Positions 16,318 to 28,539 of a stretch of 64,000 nt of DNA are shown here, in pieces. A program made the translations under genes and the position numbers. The notes under the pieces were generated by a model. It was not told the origin of the DNA. It saw only the letters and a program-made list of their open reading frames with translations, and searched no databases. The DNA lies in assembly GCA_035772405.1 (NCBI GenBank), contig JAYKKM010000079.1, forward strand, positions 1,007,001 to 1,071,000, written 5' to 3'. How positions within the stretch are numbered: position 1 is the first letter of the stretch; every line of letters starts with the position of its first letter. This DNA comes from Chrysogorgia sp. JL179-B06. Lineage: Eukaryota > Cnidaria > Anthozoa > Scleralcyonacea > Chrysogorgiidae.

Positions 16318-17937
16318 CTAAAGAAAAATTTGCCAAAATTATTAAAAGAGAAGATGATCTTCTCACAATACTAGAGCAGTAGATACATTTACATTATGTT
16401 TATCCAAACCGTGGGGGGGGGGGGGGGCTTGTCGAGCGCCGAAGGCACAACAACCCTCTAAGGGTCATAATTTTAGTCTACCTTTATTTCCTTCGTCAAT
16501 ATCTGACTAGTTTCTAGAAACTAGTTGTACATGGTTGAACTGGTCTGTATTTGAAACTTGTGCACGAGCAAGTGCCACCCACCCCTGCAATTTTTTTAAA
16601 ATCTATATGCTTTGAGGTTACTCTGGTTAGTAATCGCTTATTTGATTTCTAACTAGAATTGTAGCGTAGAAAATACCATAAAGATCGGATATTTCTCTGC
16701 ACGATACGTCTGCCCTAACTGGCAGCAGAAAACTTGTGCTTTGACGTCAAATTTTTTAGGGGACACCAGCCCCCATGCTTCCTACAGCCATAGTTTATCA
16801 CCCCTCTGAGAGGTCGTATTCAACAAAATATTACGCGAGTGATATAATTATCATCCCAAGGTCTATGGAATTATACATTTTACCAAAACATAATAGCTTT
16901 TGAAATACATTGGTGTATTTGAGTTTGCGTGGTATTTGATATATCATTATGGTAAAAATCTAGCTCTCTGATTGGGCAATTTATATTCGGGTATAATATT
17001 AGATGCCATTATGTCTTACATTATTTAATAAATGGATTTAGAATTGGTGTTTCACTCTGTCGAAGGGCATCCACTTGAAAAATTAGACTTCCTATTCACT
17101 ATTGGAAGCAACACCAATCTTTCAATATTTTTATTCATAATTATTTTAATTTTTTAAGCCTTATCAAACTCTTAGCAATGAAGCTAAATCTAAAATCAAT
17201 ATCTAAATTTCAAAACAATTTATTTCAACTACTACCTTGACTAGCCTCCTTCGCAGGCATCACCTGTAACGTCTTTATTTTCAAATTTAATCCAATCAAG
17301 CTGTTTGCTCAAATAATTGTCAAAAAATTAGTGTAACCTTGCTATATTTCCTGTAACTGTAAATTGTAGCTCGTCTGTCCGTGGTCTGTTCTAAGTCAAC
17401 TGACTTTCGGCATTTTCCAATATCGCAGTCTTATTACGCAACCATAAGTTTATGTACAGTTCATGTCTTACAAAAAAACACGAAAGAAATCGAAACTTAT
17501 ACAATAGAGATACGAACTGACACAGACAAATAAAATTAAAAAGCCGGTAGAGACATGAATAACACAATTGAATAATTCCCTGTTGTGCTACATATAAATC
17601 TACAGACTACATCATAAACAGTTTCAAAGTTTACCAAAAAGCACCAAAGCTTTCTCCCTAAAAAGCTAGATTATCGATCAAGCCAAATCCCGTTGAAATT
17701 AACACGTGTATTTTGTGAATTTTGAAAGCCTGAAGTGGCTCTGAAGACCAAAGTTCAAACCAATTCAAACGAAAGTATGTTTTGTGTATTGAAATTGACA
17801 AGACAGTGGATGGAATCGCATGGCTTTGTAACACCAAACATAACATATATAACAACATATATTATATTAAAATAAATTATTTAATCCTGAGTTAAAAAAC
17901 CAGCCCGAAACTCAACAATCACAATAGTGACACTTAC
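16318..17937. other. Probable cytochrome c leader intron
   Basis: If the leader exon at ~17938 is real, this is the first intron of the cytochrome c transcript. It holds a G run near 16414-16427, the second copy of the 4505-4945 repeat (16488-16793) and otherwise AT-rich sequence in which I see no exon. Confidence 0.45.
16488..16793. repeat. Interspersed repeat, copy 2
   Basis: Same order of blocks as 4505-4945 (ACGAGCAAGTGCCACC, GATCGGATATTTCTCTGC, CAGCAGAAAACTTGTGCTTT, then a C-rich end). It lacks the AAGATATT expansion of copy 1. Confidence 0.6.
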
Positions 17938-18118
17938 CTTCGCTTTCACGTCTTTCGGACGAACTTTGAATATTTTGAGTTTACGTAATGAAGTGGCGGT
18001 TATGACGTATAAAACAAATGCGTACGCATATATTCATCAATGATACAACTGACTAAGAAAATGCTGGCTCGTACTCAATCCCAGTCCCTCGAGCTGCCTT
18101 TTGAGAAAATTCACAATA
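17938..18118. promoter_or_regulatory. Bidirectional promoter, cytochrome c (-) / CIAO1 (+)
   Basis: On the minus strand a donor AAG|GTAAGT at 17938 marks a likely cytochrome c leader exon; on the plus strand CIAO1 translation starts at 18119. Fewer than 181 bases therefore serve both transcripts. The stretch contains TTACGTAATGA and TATGACGTATAAAA, which resemble bZIP/CRE-type sites and a TATA-like run. Site identities are inference. Confidence 0.55.
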
Positions 18119-21100
18119 ATGACAGCAGTGCTGGAAAATATTGCAATTTTAAAAGGTATAAATGTCTCTTTTCTATTTTATTGTGTTGTCAACATCTGTC
18201 TAGTTTGTAGTTATGATTTGTCTAGTTTCTATATTAGGTTAATTATAATAATATATTACAATTGTATAAATTATAATATTTGGAACTTCCTTATAAAATC
18301 TATATTCTATTAGAACTTTGGATCTATATTCTATTAGAACTTTGGATCATGATAATTAATCTAACATTTCAGAGACTCTAATTTGAGACAGCGATGTACT
18401 CCATCACTAGACAATTAGTATAATCTGTCACTATGTACCAATCAATTCAAAGTTCACCACCCCTGGGCAGACCCCGGGACACAGAAATTTGAACTTTTGA
18501 AAATTTGGTTGTCAATTCCCATCTCCCTGGGTGAAAAAGTGTTCAAATGCACTACTGTAGCAATTAATGCCCAATCCCCATGGCCAAATTATGAAACTGG
18601 ATGTACAGAAATTTCATTCCATTTTTAATAAACCAGTCCTTGACAAAAGCGGATTCCCTTCAAAATCTAACCTTGACAATAGTTCACTGATTCCGCTGCC
18701 ATTGTAAAGAAAATGGTGGCTGTGACAAAGCTTTAGTTAGACAGTGAGCAGGAATTCCACCCAAAAATGCACAAACTCTAGACTTCCAGTTCAAATTCCC
18801 CACCTGACAAAAGGCCTGGAACGTCAAATAACTACCCCTCGGACATGGCTTAGAGTCAAATTCCCATGCTATGCCCAGCGGGGGTGATGTTTCAAGTTGT
18901 GTTTACTATAATTGTTTCTCTGTTATAGGTCATGAAGATACAGTTTGGTGTGTAGCATGGAATCCGTCTGGAACTATTTTGGCGAGTTGCAGTAGTGACA
19001 AAAAAATACCATTCCATTAAAGCTAAAACTTTCTTATGTTCTACTAAAATTTAACTAAAATTGTCTAGCATTTGGCCAGTGATAAACATAATAATATATC
19101 AAATTTGTGGTGACAAATTTAAATGAAGCTATTAAACATGGCAAAAAATCAGTTCTTACAAGAACAGGGAACTGTTTGTTGAACTGCAAGTTAAACCCAG
19201 AATTCATCCATGCAATTGTTAAACAAATTTCAATATACAGTAATTGCAGCCTGCTTGATTTTTTTACTGTATTATTTTACAATCCTACATTTATACTGTA
19301 TGTACATGTCAAGTTCTAAAATATTTCTGTTGTGGAGTAATGATTTAAATGACAGCAATTTCTTTTGATTTCCCCTGTTAAATTCGATCATACACATCAG
19401 ACTTTGGGGAAAGGAAAGTGATCAATGGATATGTAAAACAACACTAGAAGATGCCCATCAAAGAACAATAAGAGCAGGTTAATAAACCATCAAAAATAAT
19501 TATATGGTTTAGTATAGAACTATAATAATATACTGTTATCTTGCCCATAATATGGGGAAATAATATGGGGGCCTTTCTAGGGGAATAAAAAATATTATAG
19601 TGTCTCTAAACTGGCTCTTACTTTGTGTACGGGACACAGAATTTTTGCATGTATAGAACTGCCTTGTTCTTTAAAAAATCCCATTCTTTTATCTAAGATA
19701 GGTTTATTTTATTTAGGATAGGTTTATTTCATGAATTGGACAATTCCAGGACAAAAATAAACGGGATTTTTTGAAGAACGAGTTAGCTCTATTGAAAATT
19801 CTGTGTCCGGTACACAAAGTATTGCCTTCTAAGAGAGTAATTTCCAGCAATTTTTATCTGATGAAAATCATTCTTTAACTCGAATGATTTCAAGATATTG
19901 TTAATTATAAATCAATACTTTACAACTATGTATTGCAACAAACATTTTTAGACTTACCTAATTCCCCCCAAATTATTGGCAGACTGCCCCCTGCTACAGT
20001 CTCCATCCCTGCCAGTCTATTCCTTCTGTAAATTTGGTGCTCTGGTGTTACTACAGTATAGTATTATTATTATGGTCTGTCTGTTATAAGTCTGTTGATC
20101 GCATTATGGTTGTAATAAGGTTGACAGGGCATTTTTGAACATTATTTTAGTGAGCTGGTCTCCCTGTGGAAATTATTTATCTTCAACAAGTTTTGATGCA
20201 ACAACTTGTATTTGGAGCAAGAAGGATAATGGTACTGTGTGTATACAGATTCAAAAGTACAGTATCTTTGTGTACCAGACAGACAGTGAACATCGACCAT
20301 GTCATAGGTTATTTTCTCAGGATTCAGAAGCTTTACAAGAACAAAAACTTGAACCATAACCAAAATAAAAACTCAAGTCCTAACACTGAAGTAAAGAAAC
20401 ACTAACCCTATTTTTAACCTGGCAATTCAATGATATAATAGCCTGTCACCAGTGTGTCTGGTACACACATATACTGTAAACAATGTGAAATTTATAAAAT
20501 CATTTATGGTAAATGTACACAACGAAGAAGCCTGAATTACACTAGTAGACAATAGACATTGTGTAAAGTACATTCTTTTTTTGTTCAAATTGACAGATTT
20601 TGAATGTGTTGCTACTTTGGAGGGGCATGATAATGAAGTGAAGTATGTGTCATGGTCTCGTTCTGGTGAGTTGCTTGCTACGTGTGGTAGAGACAAGAGT
20701 GTCTGGATTTGGGAAGGTCAGTGTCCTAATGCAGTTTTTCAGTTTAGAGATTGTATGTACAGTAATATATTGTCCTGACTAATTATAACTTTATTATTAT
20801 AACTACACTTGTTTTATTTTCAGTTCTAGAAGATGAAGAATATGAGTGTGCCAGTGTGCTAAACTCCCATACACAAGATGTTAAACAAGTGAAGTGGCAC
20901 CCAGAGAAAGAGGTACACTAAGGGATAATGATGAACATTTTCTTCTGTCAATATCTTATCAGTTATATGCAGCAACAAGGTTGTTCATAGCTAAACACAG
21001 AGCTGGATTAAAGCAGGGACAGATGGGATGGCAGCTCCAGGCCCTGGAGAAAAATATGCCCTTTTGTCACCAGACTTAAAAAATAAGGGTTAGCGCGAGT

Positions 21101-23297
21101 AAGCGTACTTTCATAAACGTATCGATTGCAATTTTCGGTAGAGATTTACAACACTGATCTGTGAAACACAAAGATAGCTTTTTATATATTTTATAACAAT
21201 CAAAAACGATCTATAGGCCCTTAATGTCTCTGCTAGCTCCAGGCCCAACACACCCTTAACCTGGCTCTGGCTATTAAAATACAGTACTATAGACGTAAAT
21301 GTATGGTTAACAAAATATTGTATATGTATAGAATTGTGAGATGCCGTAAGGTCTAGATTGGGCCAGTGTCCTCAATATCTACTGCATCACAATCTATTGC
21401 ATCATCATTTTCTAAATCAAGAGTTATGTATACATGTAAGTCCAGTATGTTTGGTTCAACTATGTCTTCAGTGTGCTGTTTTTTTCTTTTTTAGATGTTA
21501 GCTTCGTGTAGCTATGACGACACAATTAAAATGTATAAAGAGGATGATGATGATTGGTAATTTTAATTTGATTAATTTGATGGATTGGTTGGTTGATTGA
21601 TTGATTGTTTGAATGATTGATTGGTTGGTTGAAGGATTAATTATTGTTGATGGATTAATGGTTGATTGATGTATTGGTTAGTTGGTTGCTTCATTTATAA
21701 CTCCATTTATTCCCATAGGACTTGTTATGACACCTTGGAAGGACATCAATCAACTGTTTGGGCCATTAGTTTTGATCAATCAGGCGAAAATTTAGGTAGA
21801 CATATTGGTTTATTATTTTGTCTTTTTTTCCTTTTTGCTTTCATTTAAATTCTGTGATTATATTTTTCTAGTTTCTTGCAGCAATGACCGGACTTGTAAA
21901 ATTTGGAAGTCATACAAACCCAACAACCAGGAAGGTAAAATTGAGCATTATTTGTAATAATATTTTTACAACTGGTAGCAATTAATCCCAACTAGTAATT
22001 AATGTTATTGTTCAATTTGTTTGGCAGCCAGTAATTAGGCAAAATGTCATAGTTTTCTCTTCACAAAAGTTCTATCCACAATTTCTACATTATTTTCATT
22101 ATGTTTGTTTAAGATATAATTGGTACCAATTGTAATCTTTTTACTGTAGGTATCACTACAAATGGTGTTGATCTAAAGTGGAAATGTGTCTGTACACTAA
22201 CTGGATATCACAGAAGGACGATTTATGATGTAGATTGGTAGGTGATCATCTGCACATGTACTAAAAGTGATTCACACATGAGCACAAATTTGTATTTAAG
22301 TGAATTGGCACCAGAAAATTTCTCACCAAATAAATGCACAATGCCTTAGAACTGTTTTATTTTCATCCCCAGGTCAACCACCTCAAGAGGTTTGATTGCA
22401 ACAGCTTGCGGGGATGACTCAATTCATATTTTTGAAAAGGTAAAAAACTGACATGAAGTTTAGCAAATAGACATAGTTTGACGCTACTCTGGCTTTAAAA
22501 AGTTTTTTGAACGTAACTTTAAAAGTTACTGTCCATGACCCAACGTTTCAACATTCCATAAGTGTCTTAATCAGGGTAACCTGAGTATCAGGCCTTCTAG
22601 GGGGGGTAGGGGGGTAGGGCTATTTATACCCTCATAGAACCAATGATGTGGTTATCTATGCAAATAAGCTTCTGTTTATAAACCACCGTCATTGCGATTC
22701 AATGGGGCGTGGGCGCTATTGATATGCCAAGCCTCCAGACAATGTCTCTGATGGTACCGCGGATTAGTGGTAATAATTTTGGAATATCAAAAGCATATCA
22801 ATATAGCATCGATGTCCCATTGAATTGTGATGAGGGTGGTTTATTACCAGAAGCTTATTTGCATCTTGTTAATAGATAATGTCGTCATCGGTTCTATAAG
22901 GGTATAATGTCGAAACATTGGGTCGTGGACAGTAACTTTTAAAGTTACAGTACATTCAAAAAACTTTTTAAATCCTGAGTAGTGTCGAGGTGTGACTTAT
23001 TTATCACCTGGTTGCATTGGGAACGTATGTGTTTATCAATTACTAGCTACCACAAGTTAGTATGTTAGAATAATTACTTTTTCATGGCCATTAATTGTTA
23101 CCATTAAGTAATATTTTAATCCTTTTAAGGATCATGGTGTCTCGGATGAAAACCAACCCATATTTAACTTGGTTGTTCGAAAAGAAAAAGCACATGACCA
23201 GGATGTGAACAGTATAAGCTGGCAACCAAATAAGGATATTTTGGCTTCAGGTTCAGATGATGGAACTGTCAAATTATGGACACTTGTTGAAGGTTAA
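18119..23297 (+). CDS. CIAO1: Cytosolic iron-sulfur assembly component 1, WD40 protein
   Basis: Twelve coding exons: 18119-18155, 18929-~19010, 19401-19477, 20151-20231, 20597-20716, 20824-20912, 21495-21556, 21719-21795, 21872-21934, 22150-22237, 22373-22439, 23130-23297; 336 residues if exon 2 ends at 19010 (human 339). The protein is a seven-bladed propeller: WD-type repeats include [80 protein letters not shown] and the final [17 protein letters not shown]. In other eukaryotes CIAO1 joins the CIA targeting complex with MMS19 and CIAO2B to hand Fe-S clusters to cytosolic and nuclear proteins. One oddity: the 3' end of exon 2 has no GT donor in the right place (see findings). Every other junction is GT-AG with matching phase. 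Several MITEs lie in introns. Confidence 0.92.
19616..19828. mobile_element. Palindromic MITE (CIAO1 intron 3)
   Basis: Inverted ends: left ACTTTGTGTACGGGACACAG followed by TTTAAAAAATCCC, right GGGATTTTTTGAAGAACGAG followed by CTGTGTCCGGTACACAAAGT. The arms are roughly 70-80 bases with a short spacer. Related end sequences (GTACCAGACA, TCCAGTACACAAAGT) occur at about 13625, 20270 and 20460. Confidence 0.75.
22471..23022. mobile_element. Palindromic MITE (CIAO1 intron 11)
   Basis: Left arm begins GTTTGACGCTACTCTGG and AAAAAGTTTTTTGAACGTAA; the right arm carries the complements, ending TTTATCACCTGGTTGCATTG. Both arms include the GGGCGCTATTGATATGCC / AAGCATATCAATA region. Second copy at 1330-1645. 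The element nearly fills the intron between exons 11 and 12. Confidence 0.85.
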
Positions 23298-24057
23298 AGA
23301 TAGAGGTGACTGCATCTGATAGTGTCGTTATTACTAGAAAGCACAGCTATATAATTTAGTATACTTACTTGTGAGACTTCCAATGCTGCCATCTGGTTGG
23401 ATATGCTACCAATGCTATCTAATTATTGGTAGATATCAAATAGCAGTGAGTGACCTGTAGCCATGTTTTTCAAAGCTTACCATAGGCCCATTTATACTGG
23501 CAAGTTTTGGTACGATTTTTCTCATCCTTAAGGGCATGCAATTGAGTGGATGACTCATGAAAGTATAATTTCATATTGCTGGAGGAATTTCAACCAAATA
23601 GTTCATTTACTTCATTTGTTTGTGGTAGCAACATGTCCGTCAAACAAACCTTTGTGTTCTGCATTTCAATGACGGCTGCGAGGGAGACTAGCGTCTCAAG
23701 GGATCGATTGCAAACCATCCATAGCTTTGCACAAACGGTCCAACAGTTTTGTAAGTGAATCCACTCGATCGTATGTGCCAGGAGAAGACAAATCTTACCA
23801 AAACTCGCTAGTATAAATGGGCTTCATACATGTATGTCTTATTTTTTAAAAATAATTTTGAAGAAATAAGGAACATAGTTTGTTTTTACTAAAACAATTA
23901 GATTATAATATTTGCTTTCAATTTCTATGAGGCGATAGTTAACACATGGACTTTGCCCTCATTAATTATCCTCAAGAATATTCTCACAAGAATATTTACA
24001 TACAAATTATCATTATAATAAATAGGAAAAATACAGCTCAATGAATGTTAAACTTTA
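23298..24057. other. CIAO1/NUDT19 convergent intergenic region
   Basis: 760 bases between the two stop codons. A 337-base MITE (23486-23822) takes up nearly half. The remainder is AT-rich. The NUDT19 poly(A) signal AATAAA (minus, 24059-24054) overlaps its stop codon. Confidence 0.6.
23486..23822. mobile_element. MITE with 25-bp terminal inverted repeats
   Basis: Left end GCCCATTTATACTGGCAAGT (continuing TTTGG) and right end the complement with two or three mismatches, ending TAGTATAAATGGGC. The interior is not palindromic and has no coding capacity. A target-site duplication is not clear (CATA occurs near both flanks). Confidence 0.8.
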
Positions 24058-27000
24058 TTATAACTTAGAAAAATGCTCTTCAAGTTGTATGTTGTTAAGT
24101 TCTATTTTGAATTGCCCAGTTGCCAGGTTTGTTATCTGACGGTTTGCCTGCTTGTATTGAAGTTCTTCTATTGTCTGTGATAACTTCATCAATGGTATCT
24201 TCTTCAGGTCTTCTAACTTTGTTGCCGTGAATTTTTGATAATGTCTGTAGGTGTCTTGTTTTACTTTTTTATACATTGCATCACCGGGCAAAAAAAGTAT
24301 CTACAAAATAGAGAACTGGTCAATTGGAAGTTGGAGGAGGACACATGATCAGTTCATGGAGTGTGTGAAAGGAATGATTGTCACAACTCACAAGAAGTGA
24401 AGCATGAACAAAGTCACAAATGAGTTAAGCAAATAGAGATATTTATTTACAAACTATAGACAAGGGGTGGTGTCAGGATTGAGAATTTGAGATAATAGAC
24501 ACTGGCCTGCCTATAATATGGTGTGGTCCATGTATATACTGTAAGCCATTATATATAAGCTCTATTTATATATAAACCTATTTATATATAAACCTATTTA
24601 TATAATAATATAAGGTTATATAAGCCCAATTTATTTTATTTCATCTTGTCTTACTCTGCTCAAAACGTCAGTATTTTGTCACTAAAAATCTTGGCAGTTT
24701 ACCACCTTTTCACTTTGCTATAATTATCCTAAACACTGCCACACAGCACTCATTTTTTACCTACACTGCCTACATTTTTTACTACTCTTAAATAACATCT
24801 GTATGTGTAAGCAGGACCATTCTGTTTAATGTTAATATTGAAATCACTGCAGTACTATAGTCATGGTAATTCTTCTCACATGTGATGATTGACATCATAC
24901 AGTATATGAAGATCATAAAAAATAGTATTGCTATAGTTGCACAATCCTGGCACCACAACACTTTAAGTCAGGCAATAAAAATCTCTTACAAAGTTGACAT
25001 ATAACTAGCCCAGAGCTCATAACCGGGATTCTACCACGTCACCATACTTGCCATATTTTCCTCATTTTTACACATTGCTACAGCAGCTTCCCATACTCGA
25101 ATGCTTTCAAGAGATTGTACAAACGTTTTTAATTCATCAATATTTGTAAACCTGTATCAATATTAAATATAACATCAATATTAAAATCAATATTAAATTG
25201 TATAAAAATGCATACAAATGGCTAATGATTACTCTCCTTAATTACACAATAATATTATAGATTCCTAGTCCCAGTGTTATTTGCAAATTTGTCTATCAGG
25301 ATCAAGAAATGCTTTAAGGACAATTATTGTACAGTTGTATCTGGATCAATTATGCACAAAAATGATACAAAAACCTAAGAAATAACTTAAATAGAATTGT
25401 AAAATTAAAAAAAAATTTATATAAGTGTGATTTGAACCAATATTTAAATTAAGTCTGAGTAAACATGTACAGTACACAAGTTTTAAAACCACTATTAATA
25501 TAAATTTAAACAGTTTTCTAAAAGGTCAGAGTCTGTACTCACAAATAGGACTGGCTTAACATTTGTAAAAAATATATGAAATGTTGAAACTGGTTATTGC
25601 TGTCTTTAGTAGAAACTGTTTCAACATACCGACAAAGCCTTAATATTTCAACAAAGTGTGGAGGAGCTATATTGTATTCATTCTTCTGCAAAGTCGATAT
25701 AACTTTATCTGGTTGCATCCACTGTAGAGAAAAAAATCAAACAATGAAACACAAAAAGCTTGGAGATAACAGATGATACATGGATGATCATCACAAAGCT
25801 CAAATCCTCAGGAGATTGAAGTGTAACGCTATACATATATCAATTGAACCAGTACATCACTGTAACCTTCACTCTCCATCTGAATCTCTGAGTAGCTTGA
25901 TGGTTAGAGTGTCTCACCAGCAATCAGAAGATTACAGGCAGAGAGCCAAGATAGGCCCAGGAAAAGGTGGGGTTGTGTTCAGAAGCTTGCCTTCGTTCTA
26001 TGTGTAGGATTTGCATGATGGTTATAATTTTCGGGCCCTTATTTTGGCCAGGCTCCTTATCTACCCCTCTCTCGGCAAGTCACTCATAGACCTTGTCTTG
26101 AGAATAATTAATCTGTCTGAGTTAGAATTTTTATTTTACTTATTATTTTGAAGAGGTTGTGGTATTGTTAGTTCAGAACTTAACCTCATGGTATTAAATA
26201 CCAGACTACTAGCATAACCCAATTGCCACAACAGCAGCCATAATATATCTTACTAAAGAATTGGTCATTTCTTGTCCATCATGGCAGATCTCTGGTTCAA
26301 CATCCAAGAAAGCAAGGTAAAACATTGTGTTATATCTCCGAAGGCTATTAACTGGTGTTACCCAGTTTGACCACTCATATAATGACCAGATATCTGGGAC
26401 ACATTGAATATCCCTGTAAAAAAACAAATGAATAGTAATGCATTATAATTAGTAAATTGAGGAATCAATTTACATTCTTCAGCAAACTAGTAATCTTTAC
26501 CTGCAAAATTGAATGAATAATGATGAATCATTGTGGACCTTTTTCCTCCACATATTCAACTTGTTAGTATTTATATGCACATCTTGGCTAGATTGCCACA
26601 AACCATTTTTATCTCCTAAAGGTTTCACAAGCAATGCTCCGGATTCCTCAAATGTTTCTCTAATTGCACAGATCCTAAAGGCAATGTGTGCTGGCAGACC
26701 ATTTGCTGGTAAGTCTGTGTAAGATGTATAAAATGTTGAATTACTCATTGATGTCTTTAATGGTAAATGTCGATCATGTCCAATCAGTTCAAGCCATTCA
26801 CTAGAGAAGTCTGTCTTCTCAATAAGTCCACCTGGAAATACGTACTTATTAGGCTACAAAAAAACCAAAAACATTCTGAAATTACAAAGCTATCAGCTCT
26901 GAAACATTGGTCTAATATAAATACATGCTTAACCCCCAGTATTTATAGGTATAAAATTCTCTATATTGGTCTCCAAAAAAAGTACTATAGTTGTTTTAAT

Positions 27001-28539
27001 TTAAATTACAACACAATGGGGGTCAACAAGGGAGGGGCAGATGTGAGGCATCCGCAGATGTGAGGGGCCCCAAACATGTTTCATTTGCCCATGGCTGTGC
27101 GTAATGAATGTCTTACCCAAGATAGATGTCCAAACCTAGAGCACCTATGGTCCACCAAGCTCAGTGTGAGCTCCATTATATATGTTGAGCTTACTGCTAG
27201 TGGTCTTACCTAAACCATAACCGCATGGGTACGAGGAGGCTCTACTACCTGTGCTGCAACTTTGATTTCAATAAGCCCACATACCACTTATTTTTGTAAT
27301 TTTGCACAATATCACAATTGCCTTGGATTTCAAGGCAGCACTAAATCCCTTGCAATAGTAATTCTTGTAGTTCTAATTTAAAACATGTTAGTTTTTCTTT
27401 GGTGATCATTTCCTTTATTCTCATTACCTCTATACTTGGTTAACCATTGATATTATTAGGAGAAGTTAGATACTGATCATTACTAGGGAATAAATTGGGG
27501 GCTAAGAAATACTAATATTGTACAAGTAAGGGTTGATCCTTTCCCAAAGATAGATAATCTCAAAATTTTGAGCTCTCGAAAAACTAATCTACCAAAACTC
27601 TAATATACCTAATATACCTAATTGTAATGTGATGCATGACATTGTGTTGTATTGCAATTGCATTGTATGCATTTGTTGTATGTGCTTGGGTTAGAGGCCC
27701 ATCTTGAATATGCTAGTGTGGTATGGTCACCTTACACCATAAAAAATATTACAGCTCTAGAACGAATTCAGCGAAGAGCAACTAGATTTATTGTTGGAAA
27801 TGAGTTGTCCTATTGTGAACGCCTTGATTGCTTACATTTACTTCCGTTGGCCTATCGTAGAGAAATTAGTGACATTATTTTTTTTCTTTAAGTGTTTCAG
27901 GAGTCTGTGTAGGGTTGATATTTCTCAATAATTATGTTACTTATCGCTCATGTACTAAGCGTCTTAGAAATACTGGCCATCTTACTCTGAAGATTCCTTT
28001 CTGTAGGACTGAGTCCTTTAAAAACTATTACTTTATACGTGTCTGTCGTTTATGGAATTCTTTACAGTTATGTATTAGAGAATACCAGCTTTTATCTATA
28101 CTTTTTGTAACAAACTAATTGGCTACTATTATGTCAAATTTTCAAATGATTCAAACACTTTATAATAATTATTATTCATTCTTCATTTTGTAAATGTTAA
28201 AAAGTTAATTCTACTGGCAGTTTATGCTATGGGATCTTGAATTCTGTTTTAAACTGTCCACAAATTTTCATTATAATATAATGTACTCAATATAATAATG
28301 TAAATTTGAAATTTGATTAAATTATACTGATTGTATGTGATGTGGGTATCCTGAATAAATATTATTATTAATTATCATAAAAACTGCTGACCATAGCTCA
28401 CCATAAATTTGCTGCCAGAACTACGCTGCAACATTAATAGTTTGTAACCAATCATAGCCGGCATACTCTGACTTGCAAGCTGACTACGAAGAGCTAAGAT
28501 AAGTGCCGAACTCCTACGAGGAATGACAGGAAAAGTCAT
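24058..28539 (-). CDS. NUDT19: Nudix hydrolase 19 (peroxisomal acyl-CoA/CoA diphosphatase)
   Basis: Six coding exons: 28539-28402, 26853-26501, 26413-26254, 25721-25630, 25151-25043, 24300-24058; 364 residues (human 375), all GT-AG and in phase. The family cleaves CoA and acyl-CoA to 3',5'-ADP and phosphopantetheine derivatives in peroxisomes. Diagnostic segments: YKLLMLQRSSGSKFM joined to PNKYVFPGGLIEK, the Nudix core RETFEESG (~111-118), CVPDIWSLYEWSNWVTP, and LPGDAMY near the C-terminus. The protein ends in SKL, a canonical type-1 peroxisomal import signal. As in known NUDT19 proteins, a long insertion separates the Gly-Gly of the Nudix motif from RExxEE. Intron 1 contains a dead non-LTR retroelement. 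Exon 1 is head-to-head with INPP5E, 728 bases away. Confidence 0.93.
24640..24785. mobile_element. MITE fragment (AAACGTCAGTATTTTGT family)
   Basis: Contains AAAACGTCAGTATTTTGTCA and TTGGCAGTTTACCACCTTTTC. The same pair of motifs occurs at 5455-5530, 35110-35235, 35925-36005 and 47205-47340. Located in NUDT19 intron 5. Confidence 0.6.
25760..26055. mobile_element. tRNA-headed SINE plus second repeat (NUDT19 intron 3)
   Basis: A reversed SINE tail at 25765-25815 (GATGATCATCACAAAGCTC), then on the plus strand the leader CATCACTGTAACCTTCACTC and the tRNA-like head AGCTTGATGGTTAGAGTGTC (about 25896). It runs into the repeat also seen at 2390-2530 and 6380-6530 (AAGATAGGCCCAGGAAAAGG). Confidence 0.55.
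27400..27485 (+). repeat. Dispersed repeat (GGTTAACCATTGATATTATT family)
   Basis: Plus-strand copy in NUDT19 intron 1, almost identical to 32219-32345 over CTCATTACCTCTATACTTGG and the core motif. Confidence 0.7.
27640..28378 (+). mobile_element. Non-LTR retrotransposon 3' fragment, dead (NUDT19 intron 1)
   Basis: Translates as the C-terminal part of a non-LTR reverse-transcriptase protein: LEYASVVWSPYTIKNITALE, RIQRRATRFIVG, LLPLAYRREI, then after a frameshift and stops CRLWNSLQ. It ends in a short ATT-rich tail (AATAAATATTATTATTAATT), as expected for the 3' terminus. It is 5'-truncated, frame-broken, and inserted opposite to the host gene's direction. The family (jockey/CR1/L2-like) is not resolved. 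Confidence 0.85.
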
